Origin: Oscillospiraceae bacterium
GTDB taxonomy: Bacteria; Bacillota; Clostridia; Oscillospirales; Oscillospiraceae
Assembly (NCBI GenBank): GCA_015067835.1
Contig: SVLS01000002.1
Coordinates: forward strand, 62,001 to 126,000
Direction: 5' to 3'
Length of the DNA stretch: 64,000 nt
A program made the translations under genes and the position numbers. Shown in pieces: positions 40,776-49,780 of this stretch (position 1 is the stretch's first letter; each line of letters begins with the position of its first letter). Below the pieces are notes generated by a model. The model had not been told where the DNA came from. It saw nothing but the letters and a program-made list of their open reading frames with translations, and searched no databases.

Positions 40776-42131
40776 TTATTTCTCCAAAATAATAGGGCCG
40801 TTATTGGCGGAAAGTGCCGCTTTGATGAAGTCTGCCGCCTCCTCAGGTGCAAGCAACACCTGCTCGCCGGAGTTCATATTCTTCACCGCGCACTTTCCTG
40901 CAGCGATTTCGTCCTCGCCCAGCAAAACGGCAAAGGGAACGCCAATTTTGTCAGCATAAGCCATTTTCTGCTTGAATTTCTTCTGTTCGCCGTACAGCTG
41001 AACCTTCAGTCCTGCGCTGCGCAGAGTCTCTGCCAGAGAAATGGCATTGGCGGTATCAGCGGTCATGGGAAGCACCAATGCATCACAAGGAGCAGTGGGA
41101 AGTGCTGCGTTCAAAAGACCCTGTTCATCCAGTACATAGAACAGCCGGGTCAGACCGATGGAAATACCCACGCCGGGCAAAGCCTTGTCAATATAATAGC
41201 CGGCCAGATTGTCGTACCGGCCGCCGGAGCAGACGGAGCCAATCTCAGGATGATCCAGAAGGGTGGTTTCGTAAACAGTTCCGGTGTAGTAGTCCAGACC
41301 CCGGGCAATGGTCAGATCCACCGCAAAATTTGCCTCCGGCACGCCAAAGGCGGCCAGATTTTCTGTAACGGCCTTCAGCTCGGTAAGACCGGTGTCGAAC
41401 ACTTCATTCTGTCCGGCGTAGCCCTCCAATGCGGAAAGAACCTCTGCATTGGTACCGCGGATGGCGATGAACTTCAGAATCTCATCTGCCTGCGCCTCCG
41501 TCAGACCGCAGTCGTCCAGCAGAATCAGCTTCACCTTTTCAGCACCGATTTTATCCAGCTTGTCCACGGTGCGCATAATGTCACCGGATTTTTCAGCCAG
41601 ATTCAGCATACCGTAAAAGCCGGTGAGGATTTTACGGTTGTTCACACGAATCTGGAATCGCTCCAGACCGAAGCCGCGGAATACCTTATAAATAATGGCA
41701 GGAATTTCTGCCTCGTTGAGAATATCCAGCTTGCCGTCACCGATAATGTCGATATCCGCCTGATAAAACTCGCGGAAACGACCCCGCTGTGCCCGTTCGC
41801 CACGGTAAACCTTGCTGATTTGGTAGCGGCGGAAGGGGAATGCCAGCTCGTTATAATGCAGAGCCACATACTTGGCCAGCGGCACGGTCAAATCAAAGCG
41901 AAGGGCCAAATCGCTGTCGCCCTTCTGGAAGCGGTAAATCTGCTTTTCTGTTTCGCCGCCGCCCTTGGCAAGCAAAATCTGTGCGTCCTCAATGACGGGA
42001 GTGTCCAGCGCAGCAAAGCCGTAGCTGCTGTATGTACGGCGCAGAATTTCCATCATTCGCTCAAACTGCGCCTGTTTCCCAGGGAGCAGCTCCATAAAAC
42101 CGGACAATGTCCGGGGTTTGATAATGTCCAT
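40776..42131 (-). CDS. hisS: Histidyl-tRNA synthetase
   Basis: A 451-residue class II synthetase. Motif 2 is represented by FRRYQISKVYRGERAQRGRFREF, the histidine A/B signatures by ARGLDYYTGTVYE and SGGRYDNLAGYY, and motif 3 by GVGISIGLTRLFYVL. A C-terminal anticodon-binding domain follows from about 345. The chosen start at 42131 follows GAAAGGAA; the longer reading frame covers a repeat. Upstream lies only a palindromic repeat and mgsA; no T-box is visible. Confidence 0.96.
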   Translation of the reverse strand: MDIIKPRTLSGFMELLPGKQAQFERMMEILRRTYSSYGFAALDTPVIEDAQILLAKGGGETEKQIYRFQKGDSDLALRFDLTVPLAKYVALHYNELAFPFRRYQISKVYRGERAQRGRFREFYQADIDIIGDGKLDILNEAEIPAIIYKVFRGFGLERFQIRVNNRKILTGFYGMLNLAEKSGDIMRTVDKLDKIGAEKVKLILLDDCGLTEAQADEILKFIAIRGTNAEVLSALEGYAGQNEVFDTGLTELKAVTENLAAFGVPEANFAVDLTIARGLDYYTGTVYETTLLDHPEIGSVCSGGRYDNLAGYYIDKALPGVGISIGLTRLFYVLDEQGLLNAALPTAPCDALVLPMTADTANAISLAETLRSAGLKVQLYGEQKKFKQKMAYADKIGVPFAVLLGEDEIAAGKCAVKNMNSGEQVLLAPEEAADFIKAALSANNGPIILEK

Positions 42132-42155
42132 CGTTAAATTCCTTTCTATTGAAAA

Positions 42156-42257
42156 TGCCATTGCGAGGAACCCCAAAGGGGTGACGTGGCAATCTCCTGA
42201 GTGTTCCGAAAACCTATGGGGATTGCCACACCAGTGTGTGCACTGGTTCGCAATGAC
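42156..42257. repeat. Two palindromic repeat elements between mgsA-like gene and hisS
   Basis: TGCCATTGCGAGG...GTGACGTGGCAATCTCC followed by GGGATTGCCACACCAGTG...TTCGCAATGAC. Confidence 0.75.
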
Positions 42258-42278
42258 ATTGCAGTTATAATTGTTTTC

Positions 42279-42692
42279 TTAGTATTTAGGCTTTGTGTGC
42301 AGCATCTCGCGCCAATCCAGATCGCCGCGCTGCAGACCCATAATCAGCATTTCTGCCGAGGCAAGGTTGGTGGCGATGGGGACATTGTGCTTGTCGCAGA
42401 ACCGGATGGTTTCAATCATCTGGGCATCGTCCCAAGGCTCGGTGGTGTTGGGATCTGTAAACAAAAGTACCAAATCAATCTCATTATAAGCAATGCGGGC
42501 GTTAATCTGCTGATGTCCGCCCTGCTTATGGCTCAGCAGCAGGGTGATCGGCAAGCCGGTATGATCTGCGATTAAGCGGCCGGTGGTGGCGGTGGCATAC
42601 AGGGTATGCTTGTTCAGGACGCTTTTGTAAGCGGTACAGAACTGCACCATCAGCTCCTTTTTCTTATCGTGTGCCAAAAACGCGATATTCAT
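42279..42692 (-). CDS. Methylglyoxal synthase-like protein with substituted catalytic residues
   Basis: A 137-residue protein of the MGS-like fold. NIAFLAHDKKKELM keeps the His-Asp pair (H8, D9), and YATATTGRL binds phosphate in the family. But the catalytic base, Asp71 of the Escherichia coli enzyme in GGDQQ, is His60 here (QGGHQQINARI), the preceding SGP motif is SHK, and His98 is Trp87 (DPNTTEPWDD). Conversion of dihydroxyacetone phosphate to methylglyoxal is therefore doubtful. AAGGAG lies 9 bases before the ATG. It lies between the MinD-like gene and hisS. Confidence 0.8.
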   Translation of the reverse strand: MNIAFLAHDKKKELMVQFCTAYKSVLNKHTLYATATTGRLIADHTGLPITLLLSHKQGGHQQINARIAYNEIDLVLLFTDPNTTEPWDDAQMIETIRFCDKHNVPIATNLASAEMLIMGLQRGDLDWREMLHTKPKY

Positions 42693-42716
42693 ACACAAAC
42701 GCTCCTTCTTTCAACA

Positions 42717-43454
42717 TTACCGGAGTTCAATAGGCACCGGCTGACCCTGAATTCTTTTTGCAATGCGGCTGCAGGCTGCCGCTGCACCCTTGCGGGAGTG
42801 CTTCAGCAGAGGCTTTTCAAAGGTGGCAGCAAGGACGACATTCTCATCCTCCGGCACCACGCCCAGCAAGGGCAAGCCTGTTTCATCCATCATATCATCC
42901 ACCGTCCGCTTGGTAACCTCCAGCAGCTTCCGGTTGACCCGATTGACAATAATCCGCACCTGATTTTTGCCCATCCGCTCCAGCTTTTGAGCAGTATGCG
43001 CAGCGTCCCGGATGGCAGAGGGATCGGGATTGGTTACCAAAATCACCCGGTCTGCATAGGCTGCGCAGAGCTGAAAGCCAATATCCAAACCTGCGGGGGC
43101 ATCCAGGAATATGTAGGAAAATTCCCTTCTTGCTTGCCGCAGCAGGTCAGAAAAAGCCTGCCGATCCACATCCTCCGGCTGAAAATTCACCGGCGCGGTC
43201 AAAAAAGAAAGGGAAGGATATATGCTGTGAGCCGCTGCCTGAGACAGCTGGTAATTGCCCTGATACAGCTCCACAAAGCTCAGCGCGCCGGAGTCAGACA
43301 TACCCAGAGAAATGTCCAGATTTCTCAGGCCAATGTCGCAGTCAATACACAGCACTTTTTCGCCCATTTGCGCCAGCGCTGTGGCGATTCCGGCACACAG
43401 GGAGGTCTTGCCTGTGCCACCCTTGCCGGAAAGTACGGCAATCAGTTCGCCCAA
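42717..43454 (-). CDS. MinD/ParA-family ATPase, MinD-like
   Basis: A 245-residue deviant-Walker ATPase: GELIAVLSGKGGTGKTSLCAG (Walker A with the signature Lys), CIDCDIGLRNLDISLG and YIFLDAPAGLDIGF (Walker B). Overall closest to MinD, the division-site ATPase. The C terminus (RIAKRIQGQPVPIELR) does not show the strong amphipathic membrane-targeting helix of MinD, and no minC or minE is nearby, so role is uncertain. The start is TTG, with GGGGGG 6 bases upstream; a consensus promoter lies before it. Confidence 0.82.
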   Translation of the reverse strand: MGELIAVLSGKGGTGKTSLCAGIATALAQMGEKVLCIDCDIGLRNLDISLGMSDSGALSFVELYQGNYQLSQAAAHSIYPSLSFLTAPVNFQPEDVDRQAFSDLLRQARREFSYIFLDAPAGLDIGFQLCAAYADRVILVTNPDPSAIRDAAHTAQKLERMGKNQVRIIVNRVNRKLLEVTKRTVDDMMDETGLPLLGVVPEDENVVLAATFEKPLLKHSRKGAAAACSRIAKRIQGQPVPIELR

Positions 43455-43483
43455 ACTGATCCCCCCTTCTGTTTGATGGCATC

Positions 43484-43512
43484 ATTATACAGGAAAAACG
43501 CACAAAAAGCAA
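43484..43512 (-). promoter_or_regulatory. Sigma-A promoter of the minD-like/mgsA-like/hisS operon
   Basis: Minus strand TTGCTT, 17-base spacer, TATAAT. Confidence 0.8.
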
Positions 43513-43626
43513 GCCTCATTCCGCTTTTTTTGCCATATTCTTTCATCAGAATAACCAAAACAGAGAGGGAATAATCTCCGTTTTCCACCGTTCATAAAAT
43601 ATTTACGAAAAAACCAAAATTACCCC

Positions 43627-43654
43627 TTGCAATTTTGAAAGTTTGTGATATGAT
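43627..43654 (+). promoter_or_regulatory. Sigma-A promoter of groESL
   Basis: TTGCAA, 16-base spacer, TATGAT, immediately followed by the CIRCE operator. Confidence 0.85.
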
Positions 43655-43657
43655 AGT

Positions 43658-43684
43658 TTAGCACTCAGGATTAAAGAGTGCTAA
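43658..43684 (+). promoter_or_regulatory. CIRCE operator (HrcA binding site)
   Basis: TTAGCACTC-N9-GAGTGCTAA, an exact match to the CIRCE consensus. HrcA would repress groESL until heat or unfolded protein inactivates it; hrcA itself is not in the window. Confidence 0.98.
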
Positions 43685-43741
43685 ACAGAGAAAAAGGCAG
43701 GATCTTCCTGCTCCATACAAAATATTTTGGAGGCAAGCAAT

Positions 43742-44017
43742 ATGAAACTCAAACCGATGGCAGATAATGTTCTGCTGAAAGCACAGGAAGCACCGGAGTC
43801 TACTGTTTCCGGTATCATTTTGGCCACCACCAGCAAGGAAAAGCCCGCAATCTACGAGGTTGTCTCTGCCGGTCCCGGCACCAAGGATGTGGCAATGACC
43901 GTCAAGGCCGGAGATAAGGTTGTGGTGAGCAAGTTCGTCGGCAATGAAATCAAGCTGGACGGTGTGGACTATAAGTTTGTCAAGCAGGACGACATTTTGG
44001 CTGTCGTTGTGGACTAA
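43742..44017 (+). CDS. groES: Co-chaperonin GroES
   Basis: A 91-residue GroES, slightly short but complete: KLKPMADNVLLKAQEAPEST, the mobile loop region SGIILATTSKEKP, and GDKVVVSKFVGNEIKLDG. Note VSKF rather than the common YSKY. TTGGAGG precedes the ATG at 43742. Forms the lid of the GroEL chamber. Confidence 0.96.
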   Translation: MKLKPMADNVLLKAQEAPESTVSGIILATTSKEKPAIYEVVSAGPGTKDVAMTVKAGDKVVVSKFVGNEIKLDGVDYKFVKQDDILAVVVD

Positions 44018-44027
44018 GGAGGAATAG

Positions 44028-45662
<1,635 letters not shown>

Positions 45663-45678
45663 TCCGAATAAAATGAAG

Positions 45679-45708
45679 CAGCCGCCGGCATATCCGGCGG
45701 CTGTTTTT
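45679..45708 (+). terminator. Terminator of groESL
   Basis: CAGCCGCCGG / CCGGCGGCTG arms, CATAT loop, five T. A half palindromic repeat (ATTCG...TCCTCGCAATGAC) follows at about 45717-45750. Confidence 0.92.
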
Positions 45709-45755
45709 GCTGTTGTTGCCACGTCGGGCATTCGCTTTCCTCGCAATGACATGAT

Positions 45756-45785
45756 AAAAAATCCCCGGTGCTTTTTGCACCGGGG
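45756..45785 (-). terminator. Terminator of pta
   Basis: CCCCGGTGC / GCACCGGGG arms, 5-base loop, six T on the minus strand, 7 bases after the pta stop. Confidence 0.92.
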
Positions 45786-45792
45786 AAGTGTT

Positions 45793-46791
45793 TTATACCA
45801 TTGCAGCGGTGATGATGGCCATCTTGTAGACCTCGTCGGCGTTGCAGCCACGGGACAGGTCGTTGATGGGAGCGGCCAAGCCCTGCAGAATGGGGCCGTA
45901 GGCTTCAAAGCCGCCCAGACGCTGGGCAATCTTGTAGCCGATGTTGCCTGCTTCGATGCAGGGGAAGATAAAGGTGTTGGCGTAGCCGGCCACGGAGGAA
46001 CCGGGGAACTTCAGCTGACCGACCTCGGGAGCGACGGCGGCGTCAAACTGCATTTCGCCGTCGATGGCCAGCTCGGGGGCCATTGCCTTGGCTTCGATGG
46101 TGGCATCGTGGCTCAGCTTTACGGTTGCGCCCTTACCGGAGCCGTTGGTGGAGAAGCTCAGCATAGCGACCTTGGGGTCAATGCCGAAGACCTTGGCGGT
46201 GTTTGCGGTTTCCACAGCAACCTCAGCCAGCTTCCGTGCGGCAGAAACGGTCACATTGCCTTCCTTGTCCACGCTGTCTTCGTAGCTCAGGTTGATGGCG
46301 CAGTCGCCCATTGCCAGCTTTTCTTCGCCGCGAACCATAATGAAGCAGGAGGATACCAGATTTGCACCCTTCTTGGTTTTCACCAGCTGCAGAGCAGGAC
46401 GGACGGTATCGGCGGTAGAATAGGTAGCGCCGCCCAACAGAGAATCGGCATAGCCCATCTTGACCAGCATCGTGCCGAAGTAATTGCCCTTGAGCAGGGA
46501 AGCGCGGCACTCCTCAGGTGTCATTTTGCCCTTGCGCAGCTCCACCATTTTTGCCACCATTTCATCCATACCGGCGTAGGTAGCGGGGTCCAGAATCTCC
46601 ACACCCTCAATGTTGAAGCCGCCCTTTGCGGCATTTTCCTTCACGGTGTCCACATTGCCGATGAGGATGGGGGTCAAAAAGCCGCCTTCCACCAGACGGG
46701 AAGTTGCTTCCAGAATCCGGGCATCGTGACCTTCGGTAAAGACGATTTTCCGGGGATTTGCTTTCAAAGTCTCAATCATTGCATTAAACAT
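45793..46791 (-). CDS. pta: Phosphate acetyltransferase
   Basis: A 332-residue Pta of the short bacterial type that interconverts acetyl-CoA and acetyl-phosphate, feeding ATP generation through acetate kinase (not in window). RKIVFTEGHDARILEATSRL opens the protein; LLGGATYSTADTVRPALQ and the C-terminal NTFIFPCIEAGNIGYKIAQR are conserved. TTGGAGG precedes the ATG at 46791. Provides the cytosolic counterpart of the PduL enzyme of the EUT operon. Confidence 0.95.
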   Translation of the reverse strand: MFNAMIETLKANPRKIVFTEGHDARILEATSRLVEGGFLTPILIGNVDTVKENAAKGGFNIEGVEILDPATYAGMDEMVAKMVELRKGKMTPEECRASLLKGNYFGTMLVKMGYADSLLGGATYSTADTVRPALQLVKTKKGANLVSSCFIMVRGEEKLAMGDCAINLSYEDSVDKEGNVTVSAARKLAEVAVETANTAKVFGIDPKVAMLSFSTNGSGKGATVKLSHDATIEAKAMAPELAIDGEMQFDAAVAPEVGQLKFPGSSVAGYANTFIFPCIEAGNIGYKIAQRLGGFEAYGPILQGLAAPINDLSRGCNADEVYKMAIITAAMV

Positions 46792-46838
46792 GGTTCTTCC
46801 TCCAAATTTCGGGGCATTGCCCGTATTTTTACCCACAC

Positions 46839-46867
46839 ATTATACATCAATTTTTTGCGGTGTGCAA
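46839..46867 (-). promoter_or_regulatory. Sigma-A promoter of pta
   Basis: Minus strand TTGCAC, 17-base spacer, TATAAT. Confidence 0.85.
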
Positions 46868-46927
46868 CCGTTTTCAGGGATTATTTTCCTACCCGCGGCA
46901 ATTTTGCTCCGAAAAGGGATAGCATAC

Positions 46928-46956
46928 TTGCCAAACCCCAATTTTTTCAGTATACT
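46928..46956 (+). promoter_or_regulatory. Sigma-A promoter of the PfkB-family kinase gene
   Basis: TTGCCA, 17-base spacer, TATACT, 48 bases before the start codon. Confidence 0.75.
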
Positions 46957-47003
46957 GTATGCAGCGTAAAAGCCAGCTTCACGAGACAGAAAGGAGGCAT
47001 TTG

Positions 47004-47939
47004 ATGATTTATACGGTTACTCTTAATCCTGCGCTGGATAAAACCGTGGAAATTTCCGGTTTTGCCCCGGGACAGGTCAATCGCATACACGCACTGCGCA
47101 CCGACCCCGGCGGCAAGGGCATCAATGTGTCCAAGGTCGTGCAAAGTCTGGGCGGACAAAGCACCGCTTTTGGCATTCTGGCTGGACAAACCGGCAGAGA
47201 GATTGAAAAAGCACTGGCGGCAGAAGGCATTTCCTGCTGTTTTTCCAACGGAGCAGGACAGACGCGGTGCAACCTGAAGATTGTAGATACCCTGAACGGA
47301 ACAACAACGGACATCAATGAGCCGGGTGCACCTATATCGGTGCAAACGCTTCAGGAGCTGTTGCAGAAGCTGCTGCAGCGGCTGTGTCCGGAGGATATTG
47401 TGGTGCTGTCGGGAAGCGTTCCACCGCAGACGCCAGAGGATATTTATGCTTCGTGGACACAGGCGTGCGGAAAAAAGGGAGCAAAGGTCTTTTTGGATGC
47501 AGACGGTCCATTGCTTCAAAACGGAATCCGTGGCATTCCCTGGCTGGTAAAGCCCAACCGGGCGGAGCTGGAAGCCTGGATGGGGCATCCTCTGGAAACG
47601 GAAGCATCGCTTCTGGAGGCAGGAAGAGCATTGCTGCAGCAGGGAATTTCTCAAGTGGTGATTTCTCTGGGTGCGGAGGGTGCATTGTTCTTATGGGACG
47701 AGGAAGCTTACCGCGGATGGGGCATTTCTGTGCCTGTTCGCAGTACCGTAGGTGCCGGGGATTCTATGATGGCGGCACTGGCGCTGGGAACGCAATACAA
47801 GCTGGAGAAAAACCAGCTGATGAAATTTGCGCTGGCAGTTTCTGCGGCCAATGTGATGTGCAGCGGCACCCAGGCGGCAGATTTGGATGTGGTGCAGGAG
47901 CTTTTGCCCCGGGCAAGGGTGGAAAGAATAGCACTTTGA
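47004..47939 (+). CDS. PfkB-family sugar kinase, 1-phosphofructokinase-like
   Basis: A 311-residue ribokinase-fold enzyme. IYTVTLNPALDKTVEISGF and RTDPGGKGINVSKVVQSLG match the 1-phosphofructokinase/tagatose-6-phosphate kinase branch; the catalytic Asp253 lies in TVGAGDSMMAALALG. Substrate is probably fructose 1-phosphate or a related hexose phosphate. No PTS or fruR gene accompanies it, so the pathway is uncertain. The start at 47004 follows GAAAGGAGG. Confidence 0.87.
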   Translation: MIYTVTLNPALDKTVEISGFAPGQVNRIHALRTDPGGKGINVSKVVQSLGGQSTAFGILAGQTGREIEKALAAEGISCCFSNGAGQTRCNLKIVDTLNGTTTDINEPGAPISVQTLQELLQKLLQRLCPEDIVVLSGSVPPQTPEDIYASWTQACGKKGAKVFLDADGPLLQNGIRGIPWLVKPNRAELEAWMGHPLETEASLLEAGRALLQQGISQVVISLGAEGALFLWDEEAYRGWGISVPVRSTVGAGDSMMAALALGTQYKLEKNQLMKFALAVSAANVMCSGTQAADLDVVQELLPRARVERIAL

Positions 47940-47998
47940 CGAAGAGAAATCAACTGTAAAATAATAACGAAAACTTGTAAGAATAGAGGCGAAAAGGT

Positions 47999-49780
47999 AT
48001 GATTTTCGGCAAGCATATCAACCGCTATTATCTGCGCTTTGCCCTTTTGATATTGGGCGGACTTGTGGCGCTGATAGCGGTGGACTATCTGCAGCTGCTG
48101 ATTCCTAATTTGTACCAACTGATTATCAACGGAATAAACGAAGGCAGAGTGGAGCTTGACGGCGCAGTGTATGCCTTTGACCTGGACTTTGTCATCGGAA
48201 AGATTTGTCTTCCTATGCTGGGAATTATTCTGCTGATTGTGCTGGGTCGGTTTTTGTGGCGTGTTTGCTTCTTTACCGCCGGCATTCGGGCGGAGGAGGA
48301 CCTGCGCAACCGGATGTTCAGCCATTGCAAGGAACTGTCTCAGGAGTTTTACCACCAGAACAATGTGGGCAACCTGATGAGCCTGTTTACCAATGATTTG
48401 GACACCTTCCAGGAGTGCTATTCCTGGGGCATTATGGAATTCTGCGATGCATGCTTTTTGGGCGCACTGGCCATCAGCAAAATGTGGAAAATGGACGCTT
48501 TGCTCACCAGTCTGGCGCTGATTCCCATGGCACTTTTGATGGGGTCCAGCATTCTGGTGGGTAATTATATGACCAAGAAGTGGGATGAGCGGCAAGAGGC
48601 ATTTTCCCAGCTGTCTGACTTCGCACAGGAAAGCTTTTCCGGCATTGCGGTTATCAAGGCATTTGTAAAGGAAAGCAAGGAGCTTTGGGCATTTAAGAAG
48701 CTGAGCAAGGTAAATGAGGACACCAATGTGGCCTTTACCAAGATCTCGGTGCTGTTCCGGATTCTGGTTATGGCTTTCGTGGAAAGCGTCATTTGCATCA
48801 TTTTGGGCTATGGCGGATATCTGGTGTATACCCAGCAGTTCAACGCCGGTCAGCTGATGGAATTTATCGGCTATTTCACCGCGATTATCTGGCCGATTAT
48901 GGCGGTGGCGGACTTGATTGATATGACCTCCCGGGGCCGTGCATCGGTCAAGCGCATCAGCGAGCTTCTGGATGCGAAGCAGGATATGGTGGACCGGCCG
49001 GATGTGACGCCCTTAAAGGATATGCGGGGCGATATTGAATTCCGGAATCTGAATTTTTGCTATCCGGACGGCGAATTTGATGCGCTGCACGATGTTTCCT
49101 TCTCTATCAAGGCGGGAGAAAATATCGGCCTGGTGGGTCGTACCGGCTCCGGCAAAACCACGCTGGTGGATTTGATTTTGCGTACCTATAATGTGCCGGA
49201 CGGCACGCTGTTTGTTGATGGACGGGATGTGAATACCGTGCCGATTAAGGATGTGCGCGCAGGCTGCGCCTATGTGCCCCAGGATAATTTCCTGTTCTCG
49301 GACACCATTGCCAACAACATTGGCTTTGCGGTGGACGAGAAAAGGAGCGATGCCATTCGCACAGCTGCTAAAATGGCGGATGTGGACGGCAATATTCAGG
49401 AATTTACTGCGGGCTATGAGACCATTTTGGGTGAACGGGGTGTCACCGTCTCCGGCGGTCAGAAGCAGAGAATTTCTATCGCCCGTGCGCTTTTGAAGGA
49501 TGCACCGATACTGATTTTGGACGATTCCGTTTCTGCGGTGGACACCAAAACAGAGCGGAATATTCTTGCCAATCTGCGGCAAACCCGGGAAGGGCGTACC
49601 ACCATTTTGATTGCGCACCGGATTTCCACCATTGAGCAGATGGATAAGGTGCTGTTTATTGATGATGGCACTGTGGCGGCCTTTGGACCTCACGAGGAGC
49701 TGTACCGGGACTGCACAGAATATCGCAAGATGGTAGACCTGCAGCGTCTGGAGGAAGAAGGAGGCGAGCACAATGGATAA
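47999..49780 (+). CDS. ABC exporter half-transporter, degenerate ATP site subunit
   Basis: A 593-residue protein with six predicted membrane helices (about 15-330) fused to an ATPase domain. Walker A LVGRTGSGKTT lies near 380, the signature VSGGQKQRIS near 485 and Walker B ILILDDSVSAVD near 506. The catalytic Glu after Walker B is Asp here, as in the degenerate site of heterodimeric exporters such as TM287/288. With the next gene (8-base overlap) it would form one exporter of drugs, peptides or lipids; substrate unknown. Confidence 0.92.
   Translation: MIFGKHINRYYLRFALLILGGLVALIAVDYLQLLIPNLYQLIINGINEGRVELDGAVYAFDLDFVIGKICLPMLGIILLIVLGRFLWRVCFFTAGIRAEEDLRNRMFSHCKELSQEFYHQNNVGNLMSLFTNDLDTFQECYSWGIMEFCDACFLGALAISKMWKMDALLTSLALIPMALLMGSSILVGNYMTKKWDERQEAFSQLSDFAQESFSGIAVIKAFVKESKELWAFKKLSKVNEDTNVAFTKISVLFRILVMAFVESVICIILGYGGYLVYTQQFNAGQLMEFIGYFTAIIWPIMAVADLIDMTSRGRASVKRISELLDAKQDMVDRPDVTPLKDMRGDIEFRNLNFCYPDGEFDALHDVSFSIKAGENIGLVGRTGSGKTTLVDLILRTYNVPDGTLFVDGRDVNTVPIKDVRAGCAYVPQDNFLFSDTIANNIGFAVDEKRSDAIRTAAKMADVDGNIQEFTAGYETILGERGVTVSGGQKQRISIARALLKDAPILILDDSVSAVDTKTERNILANLRQTREGRTTILIAHRISTIEQMDKVLFIDDGTVAAFGPHEELYRDCTEYRKMVDLQRLEEEGGEHNG

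Noticed and set aside
42132-42278. T-box leader for hisS
   Set aside because: The only upstream space is 147 bases and is filled by palindromic repeats; no T-box sequence is present.
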